Source of the DNA: Babylonia areolata
Taxonomy: Eukaryota; Mollusca; Gastropoda; Neogastropoda; Buccinidae
DNA length: 64,000 nucleotides
Direction: 5' to 3'
NCBI RefSeq assembly: GCF_041734735.1
Contig: NC_134878.1
Span: 35,865,342-35,929,341, forward strand
In this document: positions 1 through 11,200 of the stretch, piece after piece
How positions within the stretch are numbered: position 1 is the first letter of the stretch
Layout of the letters: each line of letters opens with the position of its first letter
Made by a program: the position numbers and the translations under genes
Notes under the pieces: generated by a model
What the model was told of the DNA's origin: nothing
Database searches by the model: none
The model's input: the letters and a program-made list of their open reading frames with translations, nothing else

Positions 1-141
1 CTCCAGACAGACTGACCAAGAAAAAGAAAAGTGTATAAATCTGCAGACCACAGCTATCTTTTGTTATGGCACTGTTTCTGTGTGAGTAGTCAAAATTTAA
101 TCCCACACCAATAAAAGGTGAAGACTGTATGCAGTGAGACA

Positions 142-3100
142 CTAGGGTCCAGTACCCACCTCTCCTTGCTGTTGATCCTGTGGGAACACCTGCACTATGG
201 CCTGTAGAAAGGAAAGGAAAATATCTTTGTCATTACGATGGATTCGGCGCCACAAGAACTCTGCCATGTGCAGGGCAAACATCCAATTATCATTCTCTGA
301 GCTCAAGCTATTGCTCCCTTCTGAATGACTGTCAGTGCTTGTGGGTGAGTAAGTATCTGCAATGCCAGCCGATAGATTTTCAGATACACTGTGATCAGCA
401 CATACATCACTTATACCTGATGATACTTTCAATCCTTTTTTACATGTCAGTGTTTTGGGAATGCTGGCAACACATGTCTCACCCAATGAATCCAAGTCAC
501 CATTAATATCTGATGACCCAGAGGGATGGAGGACTTCCACAGTATCTGCTGAATCAATCACAGGAATTGTAAACTTTGATCTTTTTACTGACCCATGATC
601 AGGAATGGACATATGAAAACCTGAGGGCTGCAAGTTACACCCAAGAGAATCACTGACATGTGTGGAGACAGAGGGAGTGACCTGAGGCTTCGAGCTGTGT
701 TTAACCATGCTGGCAGATGCTGAAGAGGCCTTCCTCATCCACCAGATGCTGTCCTTGTTATGCTTTAAGCAGCGTCCTGTCTCACTGTCAAGCTCATGTT
801 GGGAATGATTCAGAGCTACATGCTTGTAACCAAGCTTTCCAAGTTTTCTGTAAATATTAGAGTTATCAGTTTGCACTTCAGTTCCCTTTTTCACACACCT
901 CATTATCACAGGAATTACATGCTCTGATTCTAAGGAAGAAACAGGAACAAAAAACACCTCATCTGTTTGACGGCAAAAGGCACCTACAACAAACTGACCC
1001 TCTGGGAAATGTTGGGTGCAGTGCTTTGTCTTCCCAAACTGAGCTTCAAGGATCACAACAGTGAAGTTATCCCCTCCAATTGGTTTTGGATTAGGGAGGG
1101 AAAGTACACAAATCTCTCTGCAAAAGTTGTACAGTTCATAAACTGTTTCTGAGCAAACAGCCTTCAATTGTTCAGTACAAATGTTCTTGCCCAGCTGAAT
1201 GTTTTCATACGATATCACACTCTCCTCCACTGCTTGCTCAGCAGTGAACTGATTGGAAAACAGGTAGAAGATCAGTAAGTGCTGGCAACACAAAACAGTT
1301 GATTTTGAGAACCAGTGCACATTTCGCAGAGGAATCTGGGCCCTACTTTTGCACATTTTTCGATTGCACTGAAAACGAAACTCAACAGACAAAGTCTTGA
1401 CTGTGCGAACAATCTTATAGAGTTTTGTGAGATGTCCCCCACACTTTGGACAACAGGTGCTGAGTGGCAACAAACCATACTTCTGACAAAATTTGATGGC
1501 ATCACCTTCAGTCACAATGGCTTTTGCTAAACTAATAAAGTTGTATGCTTTCTCTTCTCCCCCTCGTTGTCGATTGTGTGTCCCTTTCCCTTTAGTTTTG
1601 ACCAGGTTTTTTCTGGTGGAATTACTTTCCCTACAATATTTTAATATGTCACTCGCCTTTGGTGTGTTTTGTTTTGATAAAGCATTCCCGCTGGGTTCAT
1701 GGTTTGTATCTGGAACAGCAGATATAAGTGGATTGCTTTTCCTTCCCATGGAGTCTGTTTTTATTTTTGAGGTGTGCGTCAAGATTGTATCTTCTAGCAA
1801 ATACCCTTGAGCCTCAACATTTGGCAACTTTCTTTTGCTTTTGCCATTATAAACTTGGATCTGTTTTTCAGACCTGATACAAGTTTTCAAATTTACTGAT
1901 TTTTGCTGCAACTGTCTTTTGGTGTCTTTCAATAAACTATTCAATTTCATTTTTGTACTAACAGCAGGTTCCAACAAAGCATTATGAAGATTGTAATTTG
2001 GTAAGGTGTCACTTTCTTTCTGGCATCTAACGTGTGCTCTTTTGGCTTTTGAAACAGACGCACTGTATACTATCTTCTTACTGTTTTTCATTGTGGATTG
2101 AAAATCAAAACTGTTTCCATCTTTTTGATCAGTTTTACGTGACATATGTAATGACCCATTTTCACCGAAATTTTCTCTGTAAGATGGATCAAAATGTTCT
2201 TTCAGTCTGACTTTGAAAACAAACTGTGTTTTGGCTGGTTTTAATTTGGAAAATGATTTTCCTTTACCTTGGGTAGACTTTGATAGTAAAACTTTTCTTT
2301 TACCAGATCCATGATGAGCAGATTTACAGTTACATATTTTGGAGGCAGGATTTTGTTTGGAACCTTTTTTCTTGAGAGTAGTAACATGTTTTCTTTCATG
2401 AATGGCCTGACCGTTGCAGTGGCTGGATGTGGAAGGAAATGTCACAGTTTGTGAGCTGCATAATGCTGATCTGACAATGCCATTGGTCTCTGCTGTAGAA
2501 ACCTGACTAGTGCAATGTTTGGTTTCTATCTGCATTTTATGAAAACTTTCTGGGGTATTTTCATTTCCTCTGTCTGCAGTTGTTTTTGGACCATAGTTTG
2601 GAAGAATGTCTAAAACTTCAAGCGCAGACAGTTTTGGTTCATATGCTTCATCAACAATGTTTCTGCTTTTATATGTCAAACTGACTGCACTTGTCATTTT
2701 GTCCTGAAATGAAGTGCATATTTCCTTATTGTGTCCACTTCTAGTCTCTACATATACAAGTCCGGGCAGAGCTATCTTTTCAGTCTGATCAAGCACTGGC
2801 TTTTCTTTTGTTACAGAGGTATTTTTCTTTTCATCACAAGGAACTTCCTTGGGTCTCTGAATACTCATCTTACTTGTTGAACTTGCTAGAATCTCCACAG
2901 ACACAGAAAGAGGATGATAAACAACCTGTGCAACTGGGATGAACTCGGGAGAACTTGGCTGATAGTCAGCTCTCCTAGATCTTTCCAAGGGGGATGATGA
3001 CTGACTACCTCTTTTGTCTTCATTATCAATACATGAACTACTATCTCTGTGATTCTTTGCCTGCAGCTGTTCTAAAACACAACTAATCTTGTCTCTGTTT

Positions 3101-3501
3101 TCATCCCCACAGCTGTGACCAAATCCAGTATATTCATTGTATGCTTTTTTCTTTGGAATTCTTTCACTTCGTCTAGATGGAACTGCATGCTCTAAATCAG
3201 AACTTGATGAGCTTAGTCTTATTTTAGGTCTTCTTAGGCTTTTCCTCACTGGTCCTGAACAATCTGTTTCTGAATCAACGTCAAACTTAAATCTCCTTTT
3301 GGGTATTCTTTGACTTCTTCTTACTGGTAAATGGGATTCTGTGTGAAAGCTGTAGCTGTCACTGCTATCACTTGCAGGTTTGTATTTCTTCATTCTTCTC
3401 TCAAAATCACATAGTGAAACATCAGAATCTGAATCAGTAGTGACCACATTTTTCCTTAAGAGCTTTTTACGTTTCTGTCGATTTTTCTTTTTTTTGAACA
3501 A
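142..3501 (-). CDS. Long nuclear-type protein with a decayed ISXO2/Merlin-like transposase domain (C-terminal part of a large exon)
   Basis: An open frame of 1,119 codons. Residues 1-120 are very basic and Ser/Asp-rich, with three similar Arg/Lys motifs (RRSQRIPKRR at 61-70, RKSLRRPKIR at 86-95, RRSERIPKKK at 110-119). A long low-complexity Ser/Lys region follows. Residues ~660-925 match the ISXO2-like (IS1595/Merlin) transposase plan: zinc ribbon C684-x2-C687 with C712-x4-C717, an IGG motif near 808, then FGK, a GYKH-NHS stretch and a final N-x5-W block. The three catalytic positions read L818, D879 and S918 instead of D, D, E, so strand transfer is not expected. The frame begins at a TTG inside an A8 run and continues the neighbouring frame at 3467-4648, so the start is not a true initiation codon. 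A possible splice donor lies just before the stop, so a further exon may lie outside the window. Role unknown; a domesticated DNA- or chromatin-binding protein is inferred. Confidence 0.72.
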   Translation of the reverse strand: MFKKKKNRQKRKKLLRKNVVTTDSDSDVSLCDFERRMKKYKPASDSSDSYSFHTESHLPVRRSQRIPKRRFKFDVDSETDCSGPVRKSLRRPKIRLSSSSSDLEHAVPSRRSERIPKKKAYNEYTGFGHSCGDENRDKISCVLEQLQAKNHRDSSSCIDNEDKRGSQSSSPLERSRRADYQPSSPEFIPVAQVVYHPLSVSVEILASSTSKMSIQRPKEVPCDEKKNTSVTKEKPVLDQTEKIALPGLVYVETRSGHNKEICTSFQDKMTSAVSLTYKSRNIVDEAYEPKLSALEVLDILPNYGPKTTADRGNENTPESFHKMQIETKHCTSQVSTAETNGIVRSALCSSQTVTFPSTSSHCNGQAIHERKHVTTLKKKGSKQNPASKICNCKSAHHGSGKRKVLLSKSTQGKGKSFSKLKPAKTQFVFKVRLKEHFDPSYRENFGENGSLHMSRKTDQKDGNSFDFQSTMKNSKKIVYSASVSKAKRAHVRCQKESDTLPNYNLHNALLEPAVSTKMKLNSLLKDTKRQLQQKSVNLKTCIRSEKQIQVYNGKSKRKLPNVEAQGYLLEDTILTHTSKIKTDSMGRKSNPLISAVPDTNHEPSGNALSKQNTPKASDILKYCRESNSTRKNLVKTKGKGTHNRQRGGEEKAYNFISLAKAIVTEGDAIKFCQKYGLLPLSTCCPKCGGHLTKLYKIVRTVKTLSVEFRFQCNRKMCKSRAQIPLRNVHWFSKSTVLCCQHLLIFYLFSNQFTAEQAVEESVISYENIQLGKNICTEQLKAVCSETVYELYNFCREICVLSLPNPKPIGGDNFTVVILEAQFGKTKHCTQHFPEGQFVVGAFCRQTDEVFFVPVSSLESEHVIPVIMRCVKKGTEVQTDNSNIYRKLGKLGYKHVALNHSQHELDSETGRCLKHNKDSIWWMRKASSASASMVKHSSKPQVTPSVSTHVSDSLGCNLQPSGFHMSIPDHGSVKRSKFTIPVIDSADTVEVLHPSGSSDINGDLDSLGETCVASIPKTLTCKKGLKVSSGISDVCADHSVSENLSAGIADTYSPTSTDSHSEGSNSLSSENDNWMFALHMAEFLWRRIHRNDKDIFLSFLQAIVQVFPQDQQQGEVGTGP

Positions 3502-4648
3502 AATTAGTTTTTGAAACTCCTGATATAGAGCATTCTTCAGTCTTCAGCTCCTTTCTTCCTGATCTGCAAGAATTTGTGGGATCTAATTCTGTATTGCCTT
3601 TTTTGCATCTGGGCTCTTCCCATTTTGCAATGTTCTGTTTCTTTCTTGATTTACTAAAATTACTCTGCCCTGCATTAGACTTTGCAAAATATTTGTTGTT
3701 TCTTGCTTTGAAGGATTTACTGGGTTCCCCCAAATCACCAACGCTCGCTCTATTTTTTTGTCCAAATGAATTACTCACTACTGTATCTGATTCTGTAATG
3801 TTTTTGTTTCTTGGTTTGTATAAATTGCTGCTCCTGTCTTTGACTTTTGTTCTGATAGAATTATTTGGTTCTGTGCACAGTTCTACAATGCTACAAACAC
3901 CAGCCTCTTTATATTCAGGTATTTTGTTATGAGTTGTAAAAAGACAATGTGAACTGGCCTTCTGGCAATCTGATAATTGGTTTGCTTTCTGGGCTGACAA
4001 GGTTTTAGCCTTAAAATTTTTTCTGGGAGTTCTAATGAAAGCAGTAGTTTGGAGTGTGTTTGGACTGCCATCTGTTCTTTGCAGAGAGTCAGAAGGTTGT
4101 ACAATTTCCTGTGATGGTGAATTTTGGACAGTGAGATCGCTTGAAATGAAGGGACATCTGGCCACTTCATGCAATGGTGAACTGCTGATGCTAAAACAAT
4201 GTGCTACATGTCTTCTTTCATCCTTAAGTTCTTGACATTCATGTAATGGGGACTGTGGAAGAGTGGCATGATGTATTATTCGTCTTCCCTCAAAAAATGG
4301 CAGGCATGGTCTATGCTCATTTTCTAACTTGGAGTTGATGCCAGTCTTGCAGTGTAGATCACAGTAATCACTGGACACTGCTGCCACATCACTGATGTTC
4401 CTGTCACCAGCAGCCAGCCTCTCTTTCACACTGCCATTAGTATCTGGGTTTGACTGAAAATGGGATGGACTGACTTCCACAACAGAACTGTCCTCACCAC
4501 TGAAGCAATCTAACAGAGACAAATCCAAGTCATCAGATCTAATAGAATCATCAGCATGTAGCAGAAGATTTGGAGTCAGAACAAAACTGTTGGCATTTAA
4601 TGAATTTAAAGAAACTGGAGACAGCTCATCAACACACAATGAACTCAT
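3467..4648 (-). CDS. N-terminal part of the same large exon, Ser/Lys-rich, no recognised domain
   Basis: A frame of 393 codons with an ATG at 4648. It is open a further ten codons upstream, to a good 3' splice site, so the ATG may be internal to an exon rather than the protein start. The composition is Ser-, Asn- and Lys-rich and looks disordered, and I recognise no domain. It overlaps the downstream 1,119-codon frame by 35 bases. The switch falls in a run of eight A (minus strand) where both frames read Lys-rich sequence, and the style of sequence is continuous across it. I infer one exon of about 1,500 codons broken by a single-base indel, either a sequencing or assembly error or a real allele. 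Two separate genes, or a very short intron, are less likely. Confidence 0.55.
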   Translation of the reverse strand: MSSLCVDELSPVSLNSLNANSFVLTPNLLLHADDSIRSDDLDLSLLDCFSGEDSSVVEVSPSHFQSNPDTNGSVKERLAAGDRNISDVAAVSSDYCDLHCKTGINSKLENEHRPCLPFFEGRRIIHHATLPQSPLHECQELKDERRHVAHCFSISSSPLHEVARCPFISSDLTVQNSPSQEIVQPSDSLQRTDGSPNTLQTTAFIRTPRKNFKAKTLSAQKANQLSDCQKASSHCLFTTHNKIPEYKEAGVCSIVELCTEPNNSIRTKVKDRSSNLYKPRNKNITESDTVVSNSFGQKNRASVGDLGEPSKSFKARNNKYFAKSNAGQSNFSKSRKKQNIAKWEEPRCKKGNTELDPTNSCRSGRKELKTEECSISGVSKTNFVQKKEKSTET

Positions 4649-4678
4649 ATCACTTTGTGGAATAAACTTGATGTCTTG

Positions 4679-4695
4679 CTGAAAATTTGGAATTA
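4679..4695 (-). other. Candidate 3' splice site of the large exon
   Basis: On the minus strand a T/A-rich tract ending TTTTCAG precedes CAAGAC, and the frame stays open from there through the ATG at 4648. This fits an intron acceptor, implying upstream exons at higher coordinates that I could not identify with confidence. A second pyrimidine-AG acceptor-like site near 4796 opens onto stops in the frames I tried. Confidence 0.4.
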
Positions 4696-4699
4696 TTTT

Positions 4700-7055
4700 A
4701 AAAAGAAAACATTTTGAAAGGAGGAGTTGGCTTCCACTGCTTCTGTGTCATCAGATGATTGGTACCAGTAGTCTTTTGCTGTCTTTGAGTTTTATCTGGA
4801 AAGAAACTAAAAGCAACCATTATACATTAAACAGAATTATCGATTTAAAAACAAAACATACAGTGCATTATACAAAAGAATTTCTTTGAACATGCAATGG
4901 CAAAAATCTGACCCTGAAACAATCTATTAGTAATACTGATTACACCAAAATTAATATTTGACACAAATAATTCAGAGAACTATATATTGTGCTGCATTAC
5001 ACTACACTGTATGGCATGATATTATGTCAGTTTCTTAAATCATATAATAATTGATATGTATGTGTAACACACTTTTTTGAAAATTGCGAAAGTACTTGTT
5101 TAAAATCTTCTACTAAATCAGACTGTCATTCACAGAACAGTGAAGGGAGAGAAACACTTTTCTGTCCCTGCCAGGATCTGAACCCAGGACACACCACTTC
5201 CTTAGGGAATGCTTTCCCACCAATTTACTAGGCCACAAAATGAACACCCTTTCTTTCCATTTATGAGCTGCAACACCCATCTTCACTTGAAAAGATCTAC
5301 AACTTGCCTTTTACATGTATGACATTTCTTACCCTGCCATCCAGGGAACTGTATATTTATGGAAATGCATGGCTAGCTGGGAATTTCATGTTACCATAAA
5401 CTGCTGAACAATGACAGCAGGATTTTTAACTCATTCGGTGCCTGTAAGGTGTCGGCTGACATATAGTGTTGTCTTATTGCCTATAAGACGTTCATTGATG
5501 TCCTTATCTAGTCTGATTTTTCTTTCAGAGTTTTGTTCAGTGAATATAAACATACTCTGAACAGTTAATTTGATGTGTCTGGATTATAAAAATAATATTC
5601 AAATAAGCATAAATCAGGTAGAAAACCCCTTCTCAATTATGATTTGCTAACTGGACAACACAGAGAAAGCACGGAAAAGGGTCTTGCCTAATATACAAAA
5701 AAACAGACATCTGAATCTTTGTCAAAGACAGTGGTCCCAGCCAGTGAGTTCACACAACTTTGCAGGATATGCAAATGATTATGGACAGGTATAACAATGG
5801 AGATGGATCTCTGACATCAACATTTGATGACTGATCAGTTTCATCTATTGAAGGACACATCATTTTTGAGCAGATGACAGTGACAGAGATTTGGGTGGTA
5901 TGTGGTGTAGTTTGGAAGGGGGAAGAGGGAAAGGCAGGGTGTAAAATGATAGGTCCTAGGCTACTCAGAAGGTGTGGAAGGAGGCCTGGCTGTGGAGATC
6001 AAGGAACTGTTGTCACTGATTATATAATCTGTGGTTTGGACAATGGCCAACAACCCATGATTTACACGAAACCCAAAGCTTAAAAGTGCATAAGATGGGA
6101 AAAACACTTTTCACACTTTTGTCATTGATCAGAACAAAGATCTGCTCTTGGAGGAAGTAAACTGGCATGTACACCAGGTGATTTTTGTCAGCCCATGTGT
6201 AGCATGGACTGAATATCATCAAAAGGTTTCTCCCTCAGGAGGGGATAGTTCTCTGGTGTCACAAAGCTTGACTATGCAGTTCCTGAGGATATGATTGACC
6301 ATTTTTTTGTTGTTGATAAAACCCACATTTGTCATTGTGGGGACAGTAATTCACTTATATGTCTGCAAAAGTTGGGACTTATCACAAACTTATAACATTT
6401 TATTTTCATCTGTGGGTATGAACTGACAACAAGCATGTCATTCCAACTCCAAGCTGTATTTTGTTGGTTTTCATTTTGTATGTCATTCTGTGGTGATGGA
6501 AGTAAACATTTATTGCACAAAAATTATCTTAACTTTGAAATGCCCAAATAGTTATCTGCAATCAAAATAATTTGGAAAAAGCAAACCCAGATATTCATCA
6601 CATTTGTTCATTTTCATCCACAGAAAGCATTCACTTTGTGTATCTTATAGCTTTTGTGCCTTTTAATTTATTTTTTTTTAATTACCTCTTTCTCCTCAAA
6701 TTCCCTGCAAAGCAGAGAACACTTTTTTTTCCCTTTTTAAAAACAACAACAAATTCTCTGGCACTGAATTGGATCGCCTCAGTGTGAGGGGCATTATCAG
6801 GTCTGCACACAAGTTACTGTATATAGGTGACAGGAAAAATCACCCCTTTAACTCATCTTTCAGTGAGCAATGGGATTCACACTACAGACCTTGTGAACTG
6901 GCTGAAAGGAGCACTACACTTTCGCCTAGCAGATGTCTCTCACACCCATCTGAGCACAACATGACAAAACCACACCCGACTATTCATGTGTGGAGTTAGA
7001 CAGGATTTTCATTCTTTCTTTGGAAAACAAGTTTACAAAACAAAGCATATAATTA
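4700..7055. other. AT-rich non-coding stretch, probable intron or upstream flank
   Basis: No frame here reads like protein and the composition is AT-rich with short homopolymers. The only structured signal is a tRNA-like SINE head at about 5153-5243. It ends at the target-site duplication of the LINE array. It probably belongs to an intron or 5' flank of the minus-strand gene at 0.14-4.68 kb. Confidence 0.5.
5153..5243 (-). repeat. tRNA-derived SINE head (A and B boxes)
   Basis: On the minus strand there is an A-box-like TGGCCTAGT followed about 45 bases later by GGGTTCAGATCC, a near-perfect pol III B box, and then CTGGCAGGGACA. This is the usual head of invertebrate tRNA-derived SINEs. The arms do not fold into a proper cloverleaf by eye, so it is not called as a functional tRNA. 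The 3' tail was not delimited. Confidence 0.5.
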
Positions 7056-7067
7056 TGATATACAAAT
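7056..7067. repeat. Target-site duplication, low-coordinate copy, of LINE array A-D
   Basis: TGATATACAAAT here is repeated exactly at 18917-18928, directly outside the 5' end of copy D. No duplication separates the internal copies, so the array behaves as one insertion. Confidence 0.85.
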
Positions 7068-7540
7068 GAAATGAAATGAAATTATGGTGCTTAGAGCCTC
7101 GCCGACCACTAAGGCCATCTCAAGGCTATCGCCGTGTTAATTACTGCTACAAGGCTAAAAAAAAACCAACCAATTAAAACGAGTCACCACTTCAAACTTT
7201 CCACTCCAAAGTTAAAAAAAAACTTCCATAGTTTAAAACCTTCAAATCTGGTTAAAAAGGTTCACTTCTTTTAAGAAGTCCATCAGCGCCCACGGAGGGA
7301 CATCACGAAACAAAGTCTTCAAAGAAACCGCCGTGTAATGTCTGCGTCTAACGTCATGCAGATCCCAACAGTCAAGGAGCACGTGTTTCACGGTGAGAGG
7401 CTCGTCACAGGGAATGCATCGAGGGGCCTCCTCCCCCTTCAACAAGTAAGAATGAGTAAAAAAAGTGTGCCCCGTACGCAGTCTGCACAGCACAGATTCC
7501 TCCTTTCTGTTCTTCACCCCCGAAGGGAGGGTCTCCCCCA
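7068..7540 (-). mobile_element. LINE copy A (I/Nimb-like), 3' end only
   Basis: The 3'-terminal ~470 bases of the family: the (TTTCA)n tail, the 3' UTR and the last ~99 codons of ORF2, including the C-terminal Cys/His motif (CVPCDEP..H....C type). It is truncated at its 5' side at 7540, where it abuts the 3' tail of copy B with no intervening host sequence. Near-identical to the other copies, hence young. Confidence 0.9.
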
Positions 7541-8298
7541 AATGAAATGAAATGAAATTATGGTGCTTAGAGCCTCGCCGACCACTAAGGCCATCTCAAG
7601 GCTATCGCCGCGTCAATTACTACTACAAGGCTAAAAAAACAACCAATTAAAATGAGTCACCACTTCAAACTTTCCACTCCAAAGTTTAAAAAAAAACTTC
7701 CATAGTTTAAAACCTTCAAATCTGGTTAAAAAGGTTCACTTCTTTTAAGAAGTCCATCAGCGCCCACGGAGGGACATCACGAAACAAAGTCTTCAAAGAA
7801 ACCGCCGTGTAATGTCTGCGTCTAACGTCATGCAGATCCCAACAGTCAAGGAGCACGTGTTTCACGGTGAGAGGCTCGTCACAGGGAACGCATCGAGGGG
7901 CCTCCTCCCCCTTCAACAAGTAAGAATGAGTAAAAAAAGTGTGCCCCGTACGCAGTCTGCACAGCACAGATTCCTCCTTTCTGTTCTTCACCCCCGAAGG
8001 GAGGGTCTCCCCCAGGTCCGGACGGATCTGGAAGAGCTTGTTGTCTATCTGGGTGTTCCATTTCTCTTGCCAAAGATCTTTAACGTAAGTATTGACCTTC
8101 CGCTTCATGTCTGTATAGGGTACCAAGGATCTGGACAATTCTTTCTTTACAGCGTTCCTGGCCAGCAGGTCCGCCCTTTCGTTACCACGAATGCCAACAT
8201 GTCCGGGAACCCAGGCCAACACAACCTCGTATCCTTTCTTCGTTGCGAGAGTAAAAGTTTCATAAAATTCCAGCAGTTTGGGATGAGTGATATTCCTG
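7541..8298 (-). mobile_element. LINE copy B, 5'-truncated 3' part
   Basis: About 760 bases: tail, 3' UTR and the end of ORF2 from within the RNase H domain, including the GNERADLLA aspartate, to the C terminus. Its 5' truncation point at 8298 joins directly to the 3' tail of copy C. A frame of 210 codons (7716-8348) starts inside the tail of copy C and runs into B's ORF2, a junction by-product rather than a designed gene. Confidence 0.9.
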
Positions 8299-11200
8299 AA
8301 ATGAAATGAAATTATGGTGCTTAGAGCCTCGCCGACCACTAAGGCCATCTCAAGGCTATCGCCGCGTCAATTACTACTACAAGGCTAAAAAAACAACCAA
8401 TTAAAACGAGTCACCACTTCAAACTTTCCACTCCAAAGTTTTAAAAAAAAACTTGCATAGTTTAAAACCTTCAAATCTGGTTAAAAAGGTTCACTTCTTT
8501 TAAGAAGTCCATCAGCGCCCACGGAGGGACATCACGAAACAAAGTCTTCAAAGAAACCGCCGTGTAATGTCTGCGTCTAACGTCATGCAGATCCCAACAG
8601 TCAAGGAGCACGTGTTTCACGGTGAGAGGCTCGTCACAGGGAACGCATCGAGGGGCCTCCTCCCCCTTCAACAAGTAAGAATGAGTAAAAAAAGTGTGCC
8701 CCGTACGCAGTCTGCACAGCACAGATTCCTCCTTTCTGTTCTTCACCCCCGAAGGGAGGGTCTCCCCCAGGTCCGGACGGATCTGGAAGAGCTTGTTGTC
8801 TATCTGGGTGTTCCATTTCTCTTGCCAAAGATCTTTAACGTAAGAATTGACCTTCCGCTTCATGTCTGTATAGGGTACCAAGGATCTGGACAATTCTTTC
8901 TTTACAGCGTTCCTGGCCAGCAGGTCCGCCCTTTCGTTACCACGAATGCCAACATGTCCGGGAACCCAGGCCAACACAACCTCGTATCCTTTCTTCGTTG
9001 CGAGAGTAAAAGTTTCATAAAATTCCAGCAGTTTGGGATGAGTGATATTCCTGCAGGCGATCGCCTCCAGGGCTGATAAGGAGTCGGAAAAGATCATGAA
9101 TCTCTTCTGTTTGGAAGAGAGAACCATTTTTAACCCCAGGACCAGTGCAGTCAGTTCCGCGGTGTATACCGAGCTGTCAGACAGGATGTGTTCTGTTGAG
9201 GGCCGGTCAGGAAAGGCGGGACAGAACGCAGATGCGGCGACTCCGTCCTCTGACTTGGAACCGTCAGTGAAGATGCCTTGAAAGGTGGGGAATTTGTGGC
9301 ACAGTTCCGAAAAGTAGGTTCTGTAGGCCAGAGAACTGGTGGTGTCCTTACGGTACGAGGCCAGATCAAAACGGACCTCAGGTGTTGTAAAGGTCCACGG
9401 GGGGCTGTCAGGGAACTTAGAGAAATCTGAGATGCCACCGACATCCAGATCGGCATTTTCCAAGTGCGGCTGAATGCGGAGTCCGAGAGGAGGTATGCAG
9501 TTTGGGTTGTCTGTAAATTTCTTATCGAAAGGGTTGTTGAATACAGCATCGTAAGCAGGGTTTGTAGGTTCCGAAAACAATTTCAAATAATAGTTCAGGG
9601 TCAGCTTCAGTCTGCGGTTGGAAAGAGGCGGTTCCCCCGCCTCTGCATACAGGCTGTGCACAGGGGTGGTGCGGAAAGCACCCAAGCTGAGACGGAGCCC
9701 TTGGTGGTGTACAGGGTCCAACAGTTTCAGGTAGGACGGTCTGGCCGAGCCGTATACAACACTTCCATAATCCAGTTTGGACCGGACCAGGGCTCTGTAG
9801 AGGTGCAAGAGAGTCCTCTTATCAGCACCCCAGTTCGTGTGTGCCACAACTCGGATGATGTTCAGGGCTTTTAGGCAAGATATTTTCAGCTGTTTAATGT
9901 GGCTGAGAAAATTCAGCTTCTGATCGAAGACGACCCCTAGAAATCTGGCTTCCTTGACCGCCGGGATGGTGGATGTTCCCAGACGGATTTCAGGGTCCTG
10001 ATAGAATTGGCGAAAATTATGAAAGTGGATGCATTCAGTTTTGGAGGACGAAAATGTGAAGCCATTCTCCTCTGCCCAACACTGGATTTTGTTGACGCAG
10101 AGCTGAAGCCGTCGCTGGATGCTGGCGTACGTGCTGCCGGTTGCATATAAAGCAAAATCATCCACGAACAGCGAGCTGTCCGATCCTTTCTGAACGGATT
10201 GAACGATGTCATTAATTTTGATACTGAACAGAGCAGGCGACAGGATGCTCCCCTGCGGGACACCCAGCTCCTGCTCGTGAATGTCGGACAGGGTGGTGCC
10301 GACTCTCACCTGGAATTGTCTGTCTTGTAAAAAATTGTGGATAAACTGAGGCAGGTGTCCTCGGAAGCCGAGCTTGTGCAAGTCGGAAAGAATACCAAAT
10401 TTCCACGTGGTATCGTAAGCTTTCTCCAGGTCAAAAAATATGGCCACCACATGTTGTTTGTTGACGAAAGCATTTCTTATCGTGGTTTCCAGACGAACCA
10501 GATGGTCAACGGTAGAGCGATGCTTGCGGAAACCGCACTGTTCCTTCGCCAAAAGGCCGTCGGTCTCTAGTTTCCACATCAGTCTACCGTTGACCATCTT
10601 CTCCATCAGTTTGCAGACGCAGCTGGTCAGTGCAATTGGGCGGTAGTTGGAGGGGTTCGAGGGGTCTTTTCCCGGTTTCGGCAGCGGGATTATGAGGGCT
10701 TTCCGCCAGGAGGGTGGAAAGAAGCCTGTGACCCAGATGTGGTTATAAACTTTAAGCAGGGTGTCCAGACAGGTTTGGGGAAGGTGCTTTAGGAGTTTAT
10801 AATGGACTTCGTCCATTCCTGGACAGGAATCCGTACAGGTCTGAAGGGCAGATTTAAGTTCGTTCATTGTGAAAGGAAGGTTGTAATTCTCTGTGTTGTC
10901 GGAAAAGAAGTTACATGGTGTTTTTTCTGACAGGTTTTTGGTTTTAAGAAAGCGAGCAGATTTGTTAGCAGATCTCGAGTTCTGTTCTATTGTGGAGGCA
11001 AGCAAATTGGCAACTGCTTTCTTCTCTGTGACCAGAGCGTCTGAAAGTTTAAGATGGTGGAAGGTCGGGCATGCGTTTTTGCCCTTAATTCTTTTTAAAA
11101 CCCTCCACACTTTCTTCTTGGGTGTGTTGGAGGTTAAGGAAGAGCAGAAATCTCTCCAAGACTTCCTCTGGCTCTTTTTAAAAACATACCTGGCTTTCGC

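Noticed and set aside
3467-3501. Programmed ribosomal frameshifting in the host gene
   Set aside because: An A8 run alone is not enough, and indel error at a homopolymer is far more likely.
4700-4796. A small exon upstream of the large host exon
   Set aside because: An acceptor-like site exists and one frame looks protein-like, but that frame begins with a stop at the acceptor and no donor is evident.
5153-5243. A functional tRNA gene
   Set aside because: A and B boxes are present but a proper cloverleaf and acceptor stem are not, so it is treated as a SINE head.
6855-6955. A second tRNA-derived SINE on the minus strand
   Set aside because: Only a weak B-box-like GTGAATCCCA and no clear A box; too degenerate to call.
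8567-9076. 169-codon plus-strand frame (MSASNVMQIP...) recurring in most LINE copies
   Set aside because: It is the antisense shadow of ORF2's RNase H end. It recurs only because the copies are near-identical.
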